From JAKAGE01 sp035541415 (GTDB taxonomy: Bacteria; Patescibacteriota; Minisyncoccia; UBA6257; 2-01-FULL-56-20): a stretch of DNA of 64,000 nt. Positions within the stretch are counted from its first letter, which is position 1. Each line of letters begins with the position of its first letter. Positions 17,479 to 25,317 of the stretch are shown here, one piece after another. Under the pieces are notes generated by a model, which searched no databases, was not told where the DNA came from, and saw only the letters and a program-made list of their open reading frames with translations. The stretch spans positions 1-64,000 of the forward strand of contig DATKNI010000030.1 of assembly GCA_035541415.1 (NCBI GenBank). Reading direction: 5' to 3'. A program made the translations under genes and the position numbers.

Positions 17479-18052
17479 GCTCCTGCGCAAAACCCGTTCA
17501 TTCCTGGCATTCTGTTATCTTCATTCGCCGTTCTTTTCCGAAGAGCGGTATTTCCGTTTTCCGGTGGGCATTCTCAAACACGAAATGGAGGGGAAGGCTT
17601 CTTTTGAGATCATCCACATCGGAAGCCAAAAGAGGTTCCCGCGCGCGCTTTGGGAAAAAATATGCAAGCAACGGAGAGTCGGCAATATAACGGTTGTCGA
17701 GAATTGGGAAACGTCGCGCGGCCTTCCTAAAAATTTTTATGATTTTGCGTATGTCGATGACGGCCATTCGTATTCGGCCACGCGGAGCGATATTCTGCAT
17801 GCTTCCGAATTGCTGCATGAGGGCGGCGTGCTTGCCGGCGACGACCTTGAGCTTTCGATGGATGAAGTTGATGCCCGGCTCACCGAACAGTGCCGGGAGG
17901 ATAATCACTGCAAAGATCCGCGGAGCGGCATGGAATATCATCCGGGCGTCACGTTTGCCATCGGGGAAATTTTGGGAAATTCGTTTTCTCGCGACCGGGC
18001 ATTCTGGGCGGCGCGTCGCATGCAAAACGGCTGGGGCAAATACGGGCAATAA
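17471..18052 (+). CDS. Methyltransferase-like protein (Methyltransf_24/CmcI-like), degenerate SAM site
   Basis: A 193-residue protein. The second half has the layout of class I SAM-dependent methyltransferases of the Methyltransf_24 group: FAYVDDGHSYSATRSDI followed by LLHEGGVLAGDD. The glycine-rich SAM motif expected earlier is poor (FEIIHIGSQKR), so catalytic competence is doubtful. The ATG overlaps the RmlC-like gene by 8 nt, showing coupling. It is followed at once by a bidirectional terminator. A role in sugar modification is an inference from position. Confidence 0.6.
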   Translation: MSKLLRKTRSFLAFCYLHSPFFSEERYFRFPVGILKHEMEGKASFEIIHIGSQKRFPRALWEKICKQRRVGNITVVENWETSRGLPKNFYDFAYVDDGHSYSATRSDILHASELLHEGGVLAGDDLELSMDEVDARLTEQCREDNHCKDPRSGMEYHPGVTFAIGEILGNSFSRDRAFWAARRMQNGWGKYGQ

Positions 18053-18082
18053 AAATCGCATGACATGCAGTCATGCGATTTT
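18052..18082. terminator. Bidirectional terminator between convergent genes
   Basis: AAAATCGCATGAC and GTCATGCGATTTT form a perfect 13-bp stem with a 5-nt loop. A/T runs on both sides let it serve the plus-strand methyltransferase-like gene and the minus-strand aldo/keto reductase. Confidence 0.88.
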
Positions 18083-18096
18083 GCTGGTAGAAGCGC

Positions 18097-19077
18097 CTAC
18101 GGAACGACGCAATCCCAGGTTCTGATGAGCGGATCGAGCTCTTTCCAAAAGTCATCTGGAATAGGGAACGATGCGAATGCGACATTCTGTTCGACTTCTT
18201 TGCGGCTGCGACATCCGGGAATGCAAAGCGCAAATTGCGGATGGCGGACGCACCACTGGATCGCTGCCGCGCCGAGCGGGACATCGTGGTTTTCACAAAC
18301 CTTGATGAGCGTTTGGACATAGGTGCGAACTTCCGGGGCGAAATGCCGTTGTTGGTATTTGCGCCCGGCATTGAATCCTTCCGCAAGAATGCCGCGCTCT
18401 AGCGCGGTTGCTGCGATGAGCCCGACGCTGTTTCGTTCGGCCCATGGGATAATGAACCGATTTGCGGTTTGCGAGATCAAACTCCATGAGCCGACGACAA
18501 TTGCGGCATCGCACATGCCGGATGCAATATAGTGGCTTGCTGTTTCCGGATTGTCCGCTCCGACGCCGAGATAGTCGGTCATGCCATAATTGCGGACATC
18601 CAACATGGCCGTGTAAGCCCCCTTCTTACCAAAGATGAAGGACGGCCTAACGCCCATGGGGTCGTGGAGGTTGAGGATGGATACCATGCTTATGCCAAGG
18701 CGTTCGAGGCTTTGGTCGAAGCTCCGCCGCGCTGCATCGTATGAAAAATCATACGAATCGTGCGGATAGAGGTGTCCGATTTTAGTTGCAACGAATACTT
18801 GGCCTTTGATGTCGGGGCGCTCGTTAAGCGCCATGCCGATGAAGCTTTCACTCGAACCCTTGCCGTACCACGGTGCGGTGTCAATAAAACGGATGCCTGC
18901 GTCGAGTGCCGCAATGACCGCATCGACACCAAGGGTTTCGTTGGCGAGCGTTCCGAATCCCGGACCGTCCGCATATTGCGCTTGTGCCAAATTGGAGTGG
19001 GGAAGGCCGAGCGGGCCAGTACCCAGTCCGAGAATAGGCGTTACGATGTTTGTGCCGATCAATTGCTTTTGCTGCAT
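18097..19077 (-). CDS. Aldo/keto reductase (class of L-fucose/D-threo-aldose dehydrogenases)
   Basis: A 326-residue TIM-barrel NAD(P)H oxidoreductase. The catalytic tetrad is visible: Asp in RFIDTAPWYG, Tyr in the same motif, Lys in VFVATKIGH and His in ILNLHDP. The C-terminal CIPGCRSRKEVEQN binds the cofactor phosphate. ATG 19077 is preferred over 19092 because GGGAGG sits 6 nt before it. It is the only minus-strand gene in this part of the locus, has a clear Shine-Dalgarno sequence and ends in a strong terminator, so it looks like a separately acquired unit. Substrate unknown; sugar aldehydes are typical. Confidence 0.85.
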   Translation of the reverse strand: MQQKQLIGTNIVTPILGLGTGPLGLPHSNLAQAQYADGPGFGTLANETLGVDAVIAALDAGIRFIDTAPWYGKGSSESFIGMALNERPDIKGQVFVATKIGHLYPHDSYDFSYDAARRSFDQSLERLGISMVSILNLHDPMGVRPSFIFGKKGAYTAMLDVRNYGMTDYLGVGADNPETASHYIASGMCDAAIVVGSWSLISQTANRFIIPWAERNSVGLIAATALERGILAEGFNAGRKYQQRHFAPEVRTYVQTLIKVCENHDVPLGAAAIQWCVRHPQFALCIPGCRSRKEVEQNVAFASFPIPDDFWKELDPLIRTWDCVVP

Positions 19078-19189
19078 GCGCCTGCCTCCCATGCCGAACC
19101 GTGAATTTGAATAAATTGTAAACTAGTGCCGCGCTTCTTATATCATTTCTGTTGCCTAAACTCAAGCAGCGTCGTATCATAGGAGCATT

Positions 19190-20134
19190 ATGAAACCACA
19201 AAAGATTCTCGTGACGGGCGGCGCAGGCTATATCGGTTCGATCCTCATCCCCGAACTTTTGCGCGCAGGGCACGAAGTGACGGTCATCGATAATTTTTTA
19301 TATAGCCAGAGTTCGTTGCTCGACGTTACGCATTTCAAGACGCTCACCGTCGTCCGCGGCGATGCGCGCAACGAAGCGCTCATAAAAAAGCATATCGAAG
19401 GAAAGGATTTCATTATCCCGCTCGCGTGCATTGTCGGAGCTCCCGCATGCGACGCCGATCCGGTGGCCGCCCGCACGATCAACCTCGAAGCGGTGCAGAT
19501 GATTTTGCGTCTGCGCAAGCCGGAACAGAAAATTATTTTCCCGAATACAAACAGCGGGTATGGCCGCATGCAGGAAGGAGTGGCATATTGCGACGAAACG
19601 AGCGCGCTTGATCCGGTTTCGCTCTACGGCAAGCTCAAGGTGCAAGCCGAGCTCGAGATTTTGGCGGCTAAGAACGCGATCACGCTCCGTCTCGCAACGG
19701 TTTTCGGAGGCAGTCCGCGCATGCGCATGGATCTTCTCGTGAATGATTTCGTGTATCGCGCCCTTATGGACCGCACGGCGGTGCTTTTTGAGCCGCACTT
19801 CAAGCGCAACTACATCCACGTCCGCGACGTGGCGCGCGCGTTCATGCACGCGATGGAGCATTTTGAAAAAATGAAAAACGAGCCGTACAACGTCGGCCTT
19901 TCGGATGCAAATTTGAGCAAGAGCGAACTTTGCGCGGAAATCAAAAAGCAGCTGCCAAAATTTGTCTATGTCGAATCGGCGATCGGGGAGGATCCCGACA
20001 AGCGCAACTATATCGTGAGCAACGCAAAGATTGAAAAGACCGGCTTCAAGCCGCAGTACTCCCTGCAGGACGGCATCACCGAACTCATCAAGGTGTATCA
20101 AATCGCGCAGAGGAACGACTTCACGAATCTTTAA
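19190..20134 (+). CDS. NAD-dependent nucleotide-sugar epimerase/dehydratase (extended SDR)
   Basis: A 314-residue SDR with TGGAGYIGSILIPELL at the cofactor fold, an unusual active-site Ser/Thr segment FPNTNSGYG and the Tyr-x3-Lys pair in VSLYGKLK. The later RNYIHVRDVARAF motif is typical of sugar epimerases. AGGAG lies 5 nt before the ATG. It is flanked by apparently inserted units on both sides (aldo/keto reductase and HD-like gene). Substrate not evident; GDP- or UDP-linked sugars are both possible. Confidence 0.8.
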   Translation: MKPQKILVTGGAGYIGSILIPELLRAGHEVTVIDNFLYSQSSLLDVTHFKTLTVVRGDARNEALIKKHIEGKDFIIPLACIVGAPACDADPVAARTINLEAVQMILRLRKPEQKIIFPNTNSGYGRMQEGVAYCDETSALDPVSLYGKLKVQAELEILAAKNAITLRLATVFGGSPRMRMDLLVNDFVYRALMDRTAVLFEPHFKRNYIHVRDVARAFMHAMEHFEKMKNEPYNVGLSDANLSKSELCAEIKKQLPKFVYVESAIGEDPDKRNYIVSNAKIEKTGFKPQYSLQDGITELIKVYQIAQRNDFTNL

Positions 20135-20167
20135 TCTTTTCGTCGGCGTTTCTTGGCGCTGTCATCA

Positions 20168-20196
20168 TTGACGGATTTATGTCAATTTGGTATTAT
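20168..20196 (+). promoter_or_regulatory. Strong sigma70-type promoter of the HD-like gene
   Basis: TTGACG (20168-20173), a 17-nt spacer and TATTAT (20191-20196), 44 nt before a TTG start with AAAGGAG. Confidence 0.78.
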
Positions 20197-20239
20197 TTCC
20201 GCGGTATTTTTGACGCGAACAAAATGAAAGGAGTCCACT

Positions 20240-20968
20240 TTGAACAGTTTCTTGGAACAACTTGCCTCCGATTTGAGAAAAGCGTATATCACTCCAAACG
20301 TAAGCCGTGGGCACGATTTTTACCATATCGAACGGATGGTGGCGCGTGGTCCAGAGATCCGTGAATACCTCGTGTTCGAGATGGACGAATATGTCGCGGC
20401 GGTGTGGTTGCACAACGTTGACCGGTGCGTTCCCCTAAAACAATTGACGGCGGAGCTCGGCGGACTGAGAAAGTGCATCCTTTCGCTTTTGGAAGGGAGC
20501 GATTTTTCTCCTGAGGCCAAAGAGAGGATCATCGACGCAGTGCTTCAGCACAGTAAAAAAGACGATGAACCAGGCGATAGCCCTCTGCTGCTCGCTCTTC
20601 GGGTGGCAGATAAGTTGGACCGTTTTATTCCAACCCTTCTCGTGGAAGCTCCTGCGTCATGGGGGCACCTGCCGATTTTCGTGGCCCAACATCCCTTCGG
20701 TTATGATCCCACCGAGGCCGGTGAACGGGGTACCGCCGGACATCAGAGCATCTATCAGACGTATTATCGGGTGCTTGAGTGGATCCCGATGATGCCTGAA
20801 TGGGCTCGGGGCCTGATCCGTCGGGACCATCTTCGGCTGTTTATCACCTTCTTGCGGCTCTTGGGAGCGCAAGCGGCAGATCAGTTCCACGTGACCAACC
20901 AGGTTGAAGATGATATTCGTCACGCTCTTGGTCCCTGCTACGAATGGGCCAATGTATACATCGCGTGA
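20240..20968 (+). CDS. HD-superfamily-like protein with an HN in place of the HD dyad, TTG start
   Basis: A 242-residue helical protein resembling HD phosphohydrolases: GHDFYHIERM (His25, His29), AVWLHNVDR (His58-Asn59), LQHSKKDD and RVADKLDR. In a functional HD domain the second residue of the His-Asp dyad is Asp; here it is Asn, which should weaken metal binding. TTG 20240 is chosen because AAAGGAG lies 8 nt upstream and the conserved region starts soon after. The gene has its own promoter and terminator and interrupts the run of sugar-nucleotide genes. Function is unknown. Confidence 0.72.
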   Translation: MNSFLEQLASDLRKAYITPNVSRGHDFYHIERMVARGPEIREYLVFEMDEYVAAVWLHNVDRCVPLKQLTAELGGLRKCILSLLEGSDFSPEAKERIIDAVLQHSKKDDEPGDSPLLLALRVADKLDRFIPTLLVEAPASWGHLPIFVAQHPFGYDPTEAGERGTAGHQSIYQTYYRVLEWIPMMPEWARGLIRRDHLRLFITFLRLLGAQAADQFHVTNQVEDDIRHALGPCYEWANVYIA

Positions 20969-20985
20969 GCATTTTCAGTTTCCTG

Positions 20986-21016
20986 CGGGCACCTTGCATA
21001 AGGGTGCCCGTTTTTT
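20986..21016 (+). terminator. Rho-independent terminator of the HD-like gene
   Basis: CGGGCACC and GGTGCCCG form an 8-bp stem around TTGCATAAG, followed by TTTTTT. Confidence 0.9.
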
Positions 21017-21053
21017 ATTCGCAAAATTTGGAAAAAGGTGTACGATAAGCCAT

Positions 21054-22004
21054 ATGTATAAAAGAATTCTTGTGACGGGTGGCAGCGCGGTTGCGGGCGA
21101 TGGGTTGAAGAGCGTCGTGGCGAAAGGGGAATATGACGGACGCGAATTTATTTTCCCGACGTCAAAAGAGTGCAACATGCTCGATTTTGAAGCGACCCAA
21201 AAATTTGTCGCGGATTGGAAGCCGGATGCCATTGTGCATTTCGCGGCCATCTCCGGCGGTATCCAGCTCACTATCGACCATCCGGCAAGCGTCATGCGCG
21301 ACAACATCATCATGAACTTCAACGTCGCTGAAGCGGCGCGGGTGAACGGAGTTAATAAAGTTTTAATGACGCTCTCAGCGGCAATCTATCCTTTGGACAC
21401 GCCTCTCCCCATGAAAGAAGAAGATATGCATAAAGGTTATCCGCATGAGACGAATTACAGCTACGCATTTGCAAAACGTCTCATCGACCCGATGGCCAAA
21501 GCATACAAGAAAGAATATGGCATGAGCATCGTTGGCATCATCCCTGGCGCGATCATAGGCCCCAAAAGCAACTTCGATCCCAAAAGCTCTACGGCAATCC
21601 CGGCGCTCATCCGGCGATTCTTTGAAAACCGCGGGAACAACGATCCTCTCGTTGTTTGGGGCGATGGCTCACCCGTGCGCCAGTTCACCTCGGACGAAGA
21701 CATCGCCCGCATTGCCATGTGGTGCATTGATAATTATGACGATCCGCAGGTTTTGAATGTGAGCACCATGGAAGATCTCTCTATCAAAGAGGCAGCTTAT
21801 GTCATCGCCAAAGCGCTCGGCGTGGATTCCGGGCGCATAACATTCGACACGACAAAGCCCGCAGGAACCCACAGTCAGGGCGTGGACAATAGCAAATTCG
21901 TTTCGCTTTCACATTTCAAATACACGCCGGCGCGTGAAACGATAACGCGGACGGCGAAATATTTTGCAGAACATTATCCCGATCCGAAAAAACTGCGGTT
22001 GTAA
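21054..22004 (+). CDS. GDP-fucose-synthase-like reductase lacking the epimerase residues
   Basis: A 316-residue SDR close in layout to GDP-L-fucose synthase (Fcl/WcaG): TGGSAVAGDGL, HFAAISGGIQ, PIY-type loop, YAFAK (Tyr137, Lys141), NFDPKSSTAIPALIRRF and VVWGDGSPVRQFT. In E. coli Fcl, Cys109 (in SSCIYP) and His179 (in NSHVIPAL) carry out the 3,5-epimerisation. The matching positions here are Ala110 (LSAAIYP) and Thr180 (SSTAIPAL). This suggests a C4-reductase only, working after a separate epimerase such as the RmlC-like protein, as in the DmhB/MlghC deoxyheptose enzymes. It starts a run with the next aldo/keto reductase, 17 nt downstream. Confidence 0.85.
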   Translation: MYKRILVTGGSAVAGDGLKSVVAKGEYDGREFIFPTSKECNMLDFEATQKFVADWKPDAIVHFAAISGGIQLTIDHPASVMRDNIIMNFNVAEAARVNGVNKVLMTLSAAIYPLDTPLPMKEEDMHKGYPHETNYSYAFAKRLIDPMAKAYKKEYGMSIVGIIPGAIIGPKSNFDPKSSTAIPALIRRFFENRGNNDPLVVWGDGSPVRQFTSDEDIARIAMWCIDNYDDPQVLNVSTMEDLSIKEAAYVIAKALGVDSGRITFDTTKPAGTHSQGVDNSKFVSLSHFKYTPARETITRTAKYFAEHYPDPKKLRL

Positions 22005-22021
22005 TAATCTATTATCACGCC

Positions 22022-23002
22022 ATGAACTATCGCACCATCGGGAAAACCGGGATCACCGTTTCCGAGATCGGTTTCGGGGCGTGGGGGATCGGCGGTGAAA
22101 CGCAGGACGGTGCAAATTCATACGGCAAGACCGATGACGCAGAATCAAAGCGCGCGCTGGAGCGCGCCTTTGAACTCGGCATCACGTTCTATGACACCTC
22201 AAACATTTATGGCTACGGCCACAGCGAGGAATTGCTCGGCGAAGTTTTTAGCAAGCGGCGCGATAAAGTCGTGATAGCGGGAAAAGCGGGATTTACGAAG
22301 CACGACGGCCCGCACGATCTCTCGCCGGCATATTTACGAAAGTGTCTTGAAGAAAGCTTGCGCCGTTTGAAAACCGATTATATCGATGTCTACCAACTTC
22401 ACAGTCCGCCGATCTCGCTCATCGAAGAACATCCGGAATGCGTTGAAGAATTGCAGAAGATGAAATCCGAAGGCAAGATCCGCGCGATCGGCATCTCGGT
22501 AAAAGGTCCGGGCGACGCTCTTCCTGCCATCGAAAAATTTGGTTTCGAATCGGTACAGGTGAATTTCAATCTGATTGACCAGCGCGCGCTCGAGACTGGC
22601 GCGTTCGAGGCGGCACGGAAGCACGGCGCAGGGATCATCGCCCGCACGCCGCTCGCGTTCGGATTTCTCACGGGCGCAATAACCGATCTTCATTTCCCGC
22701 CGCATGACCATCGTTCGGCATGGCCGGAACGGCAATTGAAGCTGTGGGCGGATGCCCCAAATGCGTTTGCATTCCTTCGCAAAGGGAAAGACTGGACGCC
22801 CACGCAGCTTGCCCTCAAGTTCTGTATCAGTTTTAATGCCGTATCGGCGGTAATTCCCGGGATACTCCATCCAAGCGAGGCCGAGCAAAATGCAGCGGCG
22901 AGCGAGGGGGCGCTGCTTACCAAGCAGGAGATTGATGCCGCAATTGAGGTCTATAAGACACGCGAGTTTTTCGACAGATCTGCCGTGCGCAAGGTCGCAT
23001 GA
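22022..23002 (+). CDS. Aldo/keto reductase
   Basis: A 326-residue TIM-barrel oxidoreductase. The tetrad is Asp and Tyr in TFYDTSNIYGYG, Lys in VVIAGKAGF and His in VYQLHSP; cofactor binding is by SAVIPGILHPSEAEQN near the C-terminus. It lies between the Fcl-like reductase and the E1-alpha-like gene, all on one strand, so a role in reducing a keto or acetyl group of a nucleotide sugar is possible. It is clearly distinct from the other aldo/keto reductase at 18.1 kb. Confidence 0.85.
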   Translation: MNYRTIGKTGITVSEIGFGAWGIGGETQDGANSYGKTDDAESKRALERAFELGITFYDTSNIYGYGHSEELLGEVFSKRRDKVVIAGKAGFTKHDGPHDLSPAYLRKCLEESLRRLKTDYIDVYQLHSPPISLIEEHPECVEELQKMKSEGKIRAIGISVKGPGDALPAIEKFGFESVQVNFNLIDQRALETGAFEAARKHGAGIIARTPLAFGFLTGAITDLHFPPHDHRSAWPERQLKLWADAPNAFAFLRKGKDWTPTQLALKFCISFNAVSAVIPGILHPSEAEQNAAASEGALLTKQEIDAAIEVYKTREFFDRSAVRKVA

Positions 23003-23050
23003 CGCGATTCTTGAAACGCCCAATTCGGCGTGTTATAGTCGTGTATACCT

Positions 23051-23662
23051 ATGACCAAAGAAGAACTTATCCAATTTGAACAGGAGATAGCTGACGCCTA
23101 TTGTGCCGGCCAAATCAGGGGCCCGGTGCATCTTTCTGATGGAAACGAAGACCAGTTGATCGAATTATTTAAAGGCATCAAAAAATCGGACTGGGTTTTT
23201 TCGACGTGGCGCAGCCATTATCACGCGCTCCTTCACGGCGTTCCCAAAGAAGAGGTGAGAGCCGAGATCATGAAGGCCAACAGCATCACGCTCAGTTTCC
23301 CCGAGCACCGCTTTTTCACGTCCGCAATCGTAAACGGAATCACTCCGATCGCCGTCGGCGCCGCGATGGGCATAAAGAGAAAGGGAGAAGACCGGCATGT
23401 TTGGTGTTTTGTCGGTGACATGGCGGCGGAAGCGGGAGTTTTCTATGAAAACGTAAAATATGCCGATAACCACGGCCTCCCGATCACGTTCGTTGTCGAA
23501 GACAACGGGCAGAGCGTCGGTACGCCGACGGATGTCGTCTGGGGATACGACAGATCGAAAGAGAAGCCGGATTATTTAAAATGGGACAGGAAGAATTTGA
23601 TTTATTATCGTTACGAGAAAAAATGGCCTCACGTCGGGGCTGGCGTATGGGTGACATTCTAA
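23051..23662 (+). CDS. TPP-dependent E1-alpha-like subunit (minimal)
   Basis: A 203-residue protein matching the TPP-binding domain of 2-oxo acid dehydrogenase E1-alpha subunits: STWRSHYHALLHGV, ITPIAVGAAMGIKRKG and the TPP/Mg motif GDMAAEAGVFYENVKY...VVEDNGQSVGTPT. Typical E1-alpha subunits have 320-370 residues, so this one lacks the peripheral and phosphorylation-loop regions. The partner E1-beta-like gene starts 3 nt later. No E2 or E3 gene is in the window. Its place among sugar-nucleotide genes suggests transfer of a C2 unit to or between sugars rather than pyruvate oxidation (inference). Confidence 0.82.
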   Translation: MTKEELIQFEQEIADAYCAGQIRGPVHLSDGNEDQLIELFKGIKKSDWVFSTWRSHYHALLHGVPKEEVRAEIMKANSITLSFPEHRFFTSAIVNGITPIAVGAAMGIKRKGEDRHVWCFVGDMAAEAGVFYENVKYADNHGLPITFVVEDNGQSVGTPTDVVWGYDRSKEKPDYLKWDRKNLIYYRYEKKWPHVGAGVWVTF

Positions 23663-23665
23663 ACT

Positions 23666-24208
23666 ATGAAATATCGTGAAGAATTAAGAAGGGCGGTCCT
23701 TTATCTCGCAGAACACCCGAAGACCATTTTTATCGGGCAGAGCGTTTCATATCCCGGCAATGCGATCTATACCGGATCCCTCAAGGATGTCCCAATGGAG
23801 AAAAAAATCGAAATGCCCGTATTCGAAGAAACGCAAATGGGCATGTCTATCGGCCTCGCCATGGAAGGATTCATTCCGGTCAGCGTTTTCCCTCGGTATA
23901 ATTTTTTGATTGTTGCGGCAAACCAGCTCATCAATCATTTGGATAAGATTCCTCATATCTCACATGGCAAACTTCGCCCGAAGGTGATCATAAAGACAAT
24001 GGTGGGCGGCGTGCGGCCGCTTGATCCGGGAGTTCAGCACAAAAGCAACTTCACCGAGGCGTTCCGCCATCTCGTTTCGGAAAATATTGTCATCGAAGAC
24101 CTCACCGAGCCTGAGATGATATTCCCTGCGTATCAGCGGGCGCTTGAAAGGGAAGATGGCAAGTCGACGATTCTGGTTGAGTACGGCGACTTTAATAAGG
24201 AAAAATAA
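23666..24208 (+). CDS. TPP-dependent E1-beta/transketolase PYR-domain subunit (minimal)
   Basis: A 180-residue protein equal to the pyrimidine-binding domain of E1-beta/transketolase: VFEETQMGMSIGLAMEGFIPV carries the Glu that activates the TPP aminopyrimidine, followed by AANQLINHLDKIPHISHGKL and GGVRPLDPGVQHKSNFTEAF. The C-terminal transketolase domain found in E1-beta (about 130 residues) is absent. With the preceding gene it forms a complete but stripped-down TPP active site. The next gene downstream is the heptose kinase hddA. Confidence 0.82.
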   Translation: MKYREELRRAVLYLAEHPKTIFIGQSVSYPGNAIYTGSLKDVPMEKKIEMPVFEETQMGMSIGLAMEGFIPVSVFPRYNFLIVAANQLINHLDKIPHISHGKLRPKVIIKTMVGGVRPLDPGVQHKSNFTEAFRHLVSENIVIEDLTEPEMIFPAYQRALEREDGKSTILVEYGDFNKEK

Positions 24209-24296
24209 CTCTCTCGCGCGCAGCGTGGCGAGGGTTTGTCTGGATTTTAGCGCTGGTATCTTCCTTTGGATTGTGGTTTAATACCCGTGTTTCCCT

Positions 24297-25304
24297 ATGA
24301 TTATCACGCGGACCCCATTTCGAATGTCATTTTTTGGCGGCGGGACGGACTATCCCGTCTGGTATGAAAAGCACGGAGGTGCGGTACTTTCGACTACAAT
24401 CGATAGATTTTGTTATGTGACGTGCCGTTACTATCCGCCGTTTTTTGACGCCAAGGTGCGCGTCGTTTGGTCAAAGATCGAACTCGTTCAAAACGCGAAC
24501 GAACTTGAACATCCGATTGCACGCCACACGTTAAATTTTTTAAATCTTCCCAAAAATATTGAAATTCATCACGCCGCCGATCTTCCGGCTCGCTCCGGCC
24601 TTGGTGCAAGTTCGTCGTTCACCGTCGGTCTCTTGAACGCTCTCTATGCGTTGCTTGGGAAAAAGACAACTAAAGCGGATCTGGCTTCCGAGGCCATCCA
24701 TATCGAGCGCGTGCTTGCCGGGGAAACCGTCGGCTCGCAGGACCAAGTGGCCGCCGCATTCGGCGGCTTCAATAAGATAGTTTTCCGCACCGACGGGAAT
24801 ATCGAAGTTATTCCTTTGAGCATTTCAGGCAATGTGCTTCGCGGCCTCAAAGATCGCTTGCTGCTTTTCTTCACCGGCCTTTCGCGCAGCGCTTCCGAAG
24901 TCGCGAGCGTACAGGTTAAGAATACTCCACAGAAAGAAAAAGAGCTGATAGCCATGCACGACATGGTGGACGAAGGGGTGAAATTTCTTGAAAACGGCGC
25001 ACTCGACGACTTCGGCAAACTGCTTCATGAAGCATGGCAGATGAAGCGGAGCTTGACGCCGCTCATCGCGAACGGCCACATCGATGCGATCTATGAAGCT
25101 GCGCGGAGCGCAGGCGCGATCGGAGGCAAGCTTCTTGGTGCGGGCGGGGGAGGATTTATGCTCGTGTACGCGGATCCTTCCCGGCACAAGGCAATCAAGG
25201 AAAAACTTTCAAAATTCCTCTGCGTGCCATTCGACTTTGAACAAGAGGGGACGCAGGTTATCCACCAGAGCGGAGGCGTACTCGATGGTGTAAACTTTAC
25301 ATAA
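24297..25304 (+). CDS. hddA: D-glycero-alpha-D-manno-heptose 7-phosphate kinase
   Basis: A 335-residue GHMP kinase that phosphorylates C1 of heptose 7-phosphate. N-terminal RTPFRMSFFGGGTDYPVWY is the characteristic HddA/LmbP-type motif, LPARSGLGASSSFTVGLLNAL is the ATP-binding loop, and IGGKLLGAGGGGFMLVY is GHMP motif 3. Together with gmhA, gmhB and hddC it completes the route to GDP-D-glycero-alpha-D-manno-heptose. It is followed 13 nt later by a GT2 glycosyltransferase. Confidence 0.92.
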   Translation: MIITRTPFRMSFFGGGTDYPVWYEKHGGAVLSTTIDRFCYVTCRYYPPFFDAKVRVVWSKIELVQNANELEHPIARHTLNFLNLPKNIEIHHAADLPARSGLGASSSFTVGLLNALYALLGKKTTKADLASEAIHIERVLAGETVGSQDQVAAAFGGFNKIVFRTDGNIEVIPLSISGNVLRGLKDRLLLFFTGLSRSASEVASVQVKNTPQKEKELIAMHDMVDEGVKFLENGALDDFGKLLHEAWQMKRSLTPLIANGHIDAIYEAARSAGAIGGKLLGAGGGGFMLVYADPSRHKAIKEKLSKFLCVPFDFEQEGTQVIHQSGGVLDGVNFT

Positions 25305-25317
25305 TCATTAAAAAACC

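Noticed and set aside
23051..24208. A frameshifted or truncated pyruvate dehydrogenase
   Set aside because: Both frames start with ATG, end cleanly 3 nt apart and keep the full set of TPP motifs; no remnant of the missing domains lies between or after them.
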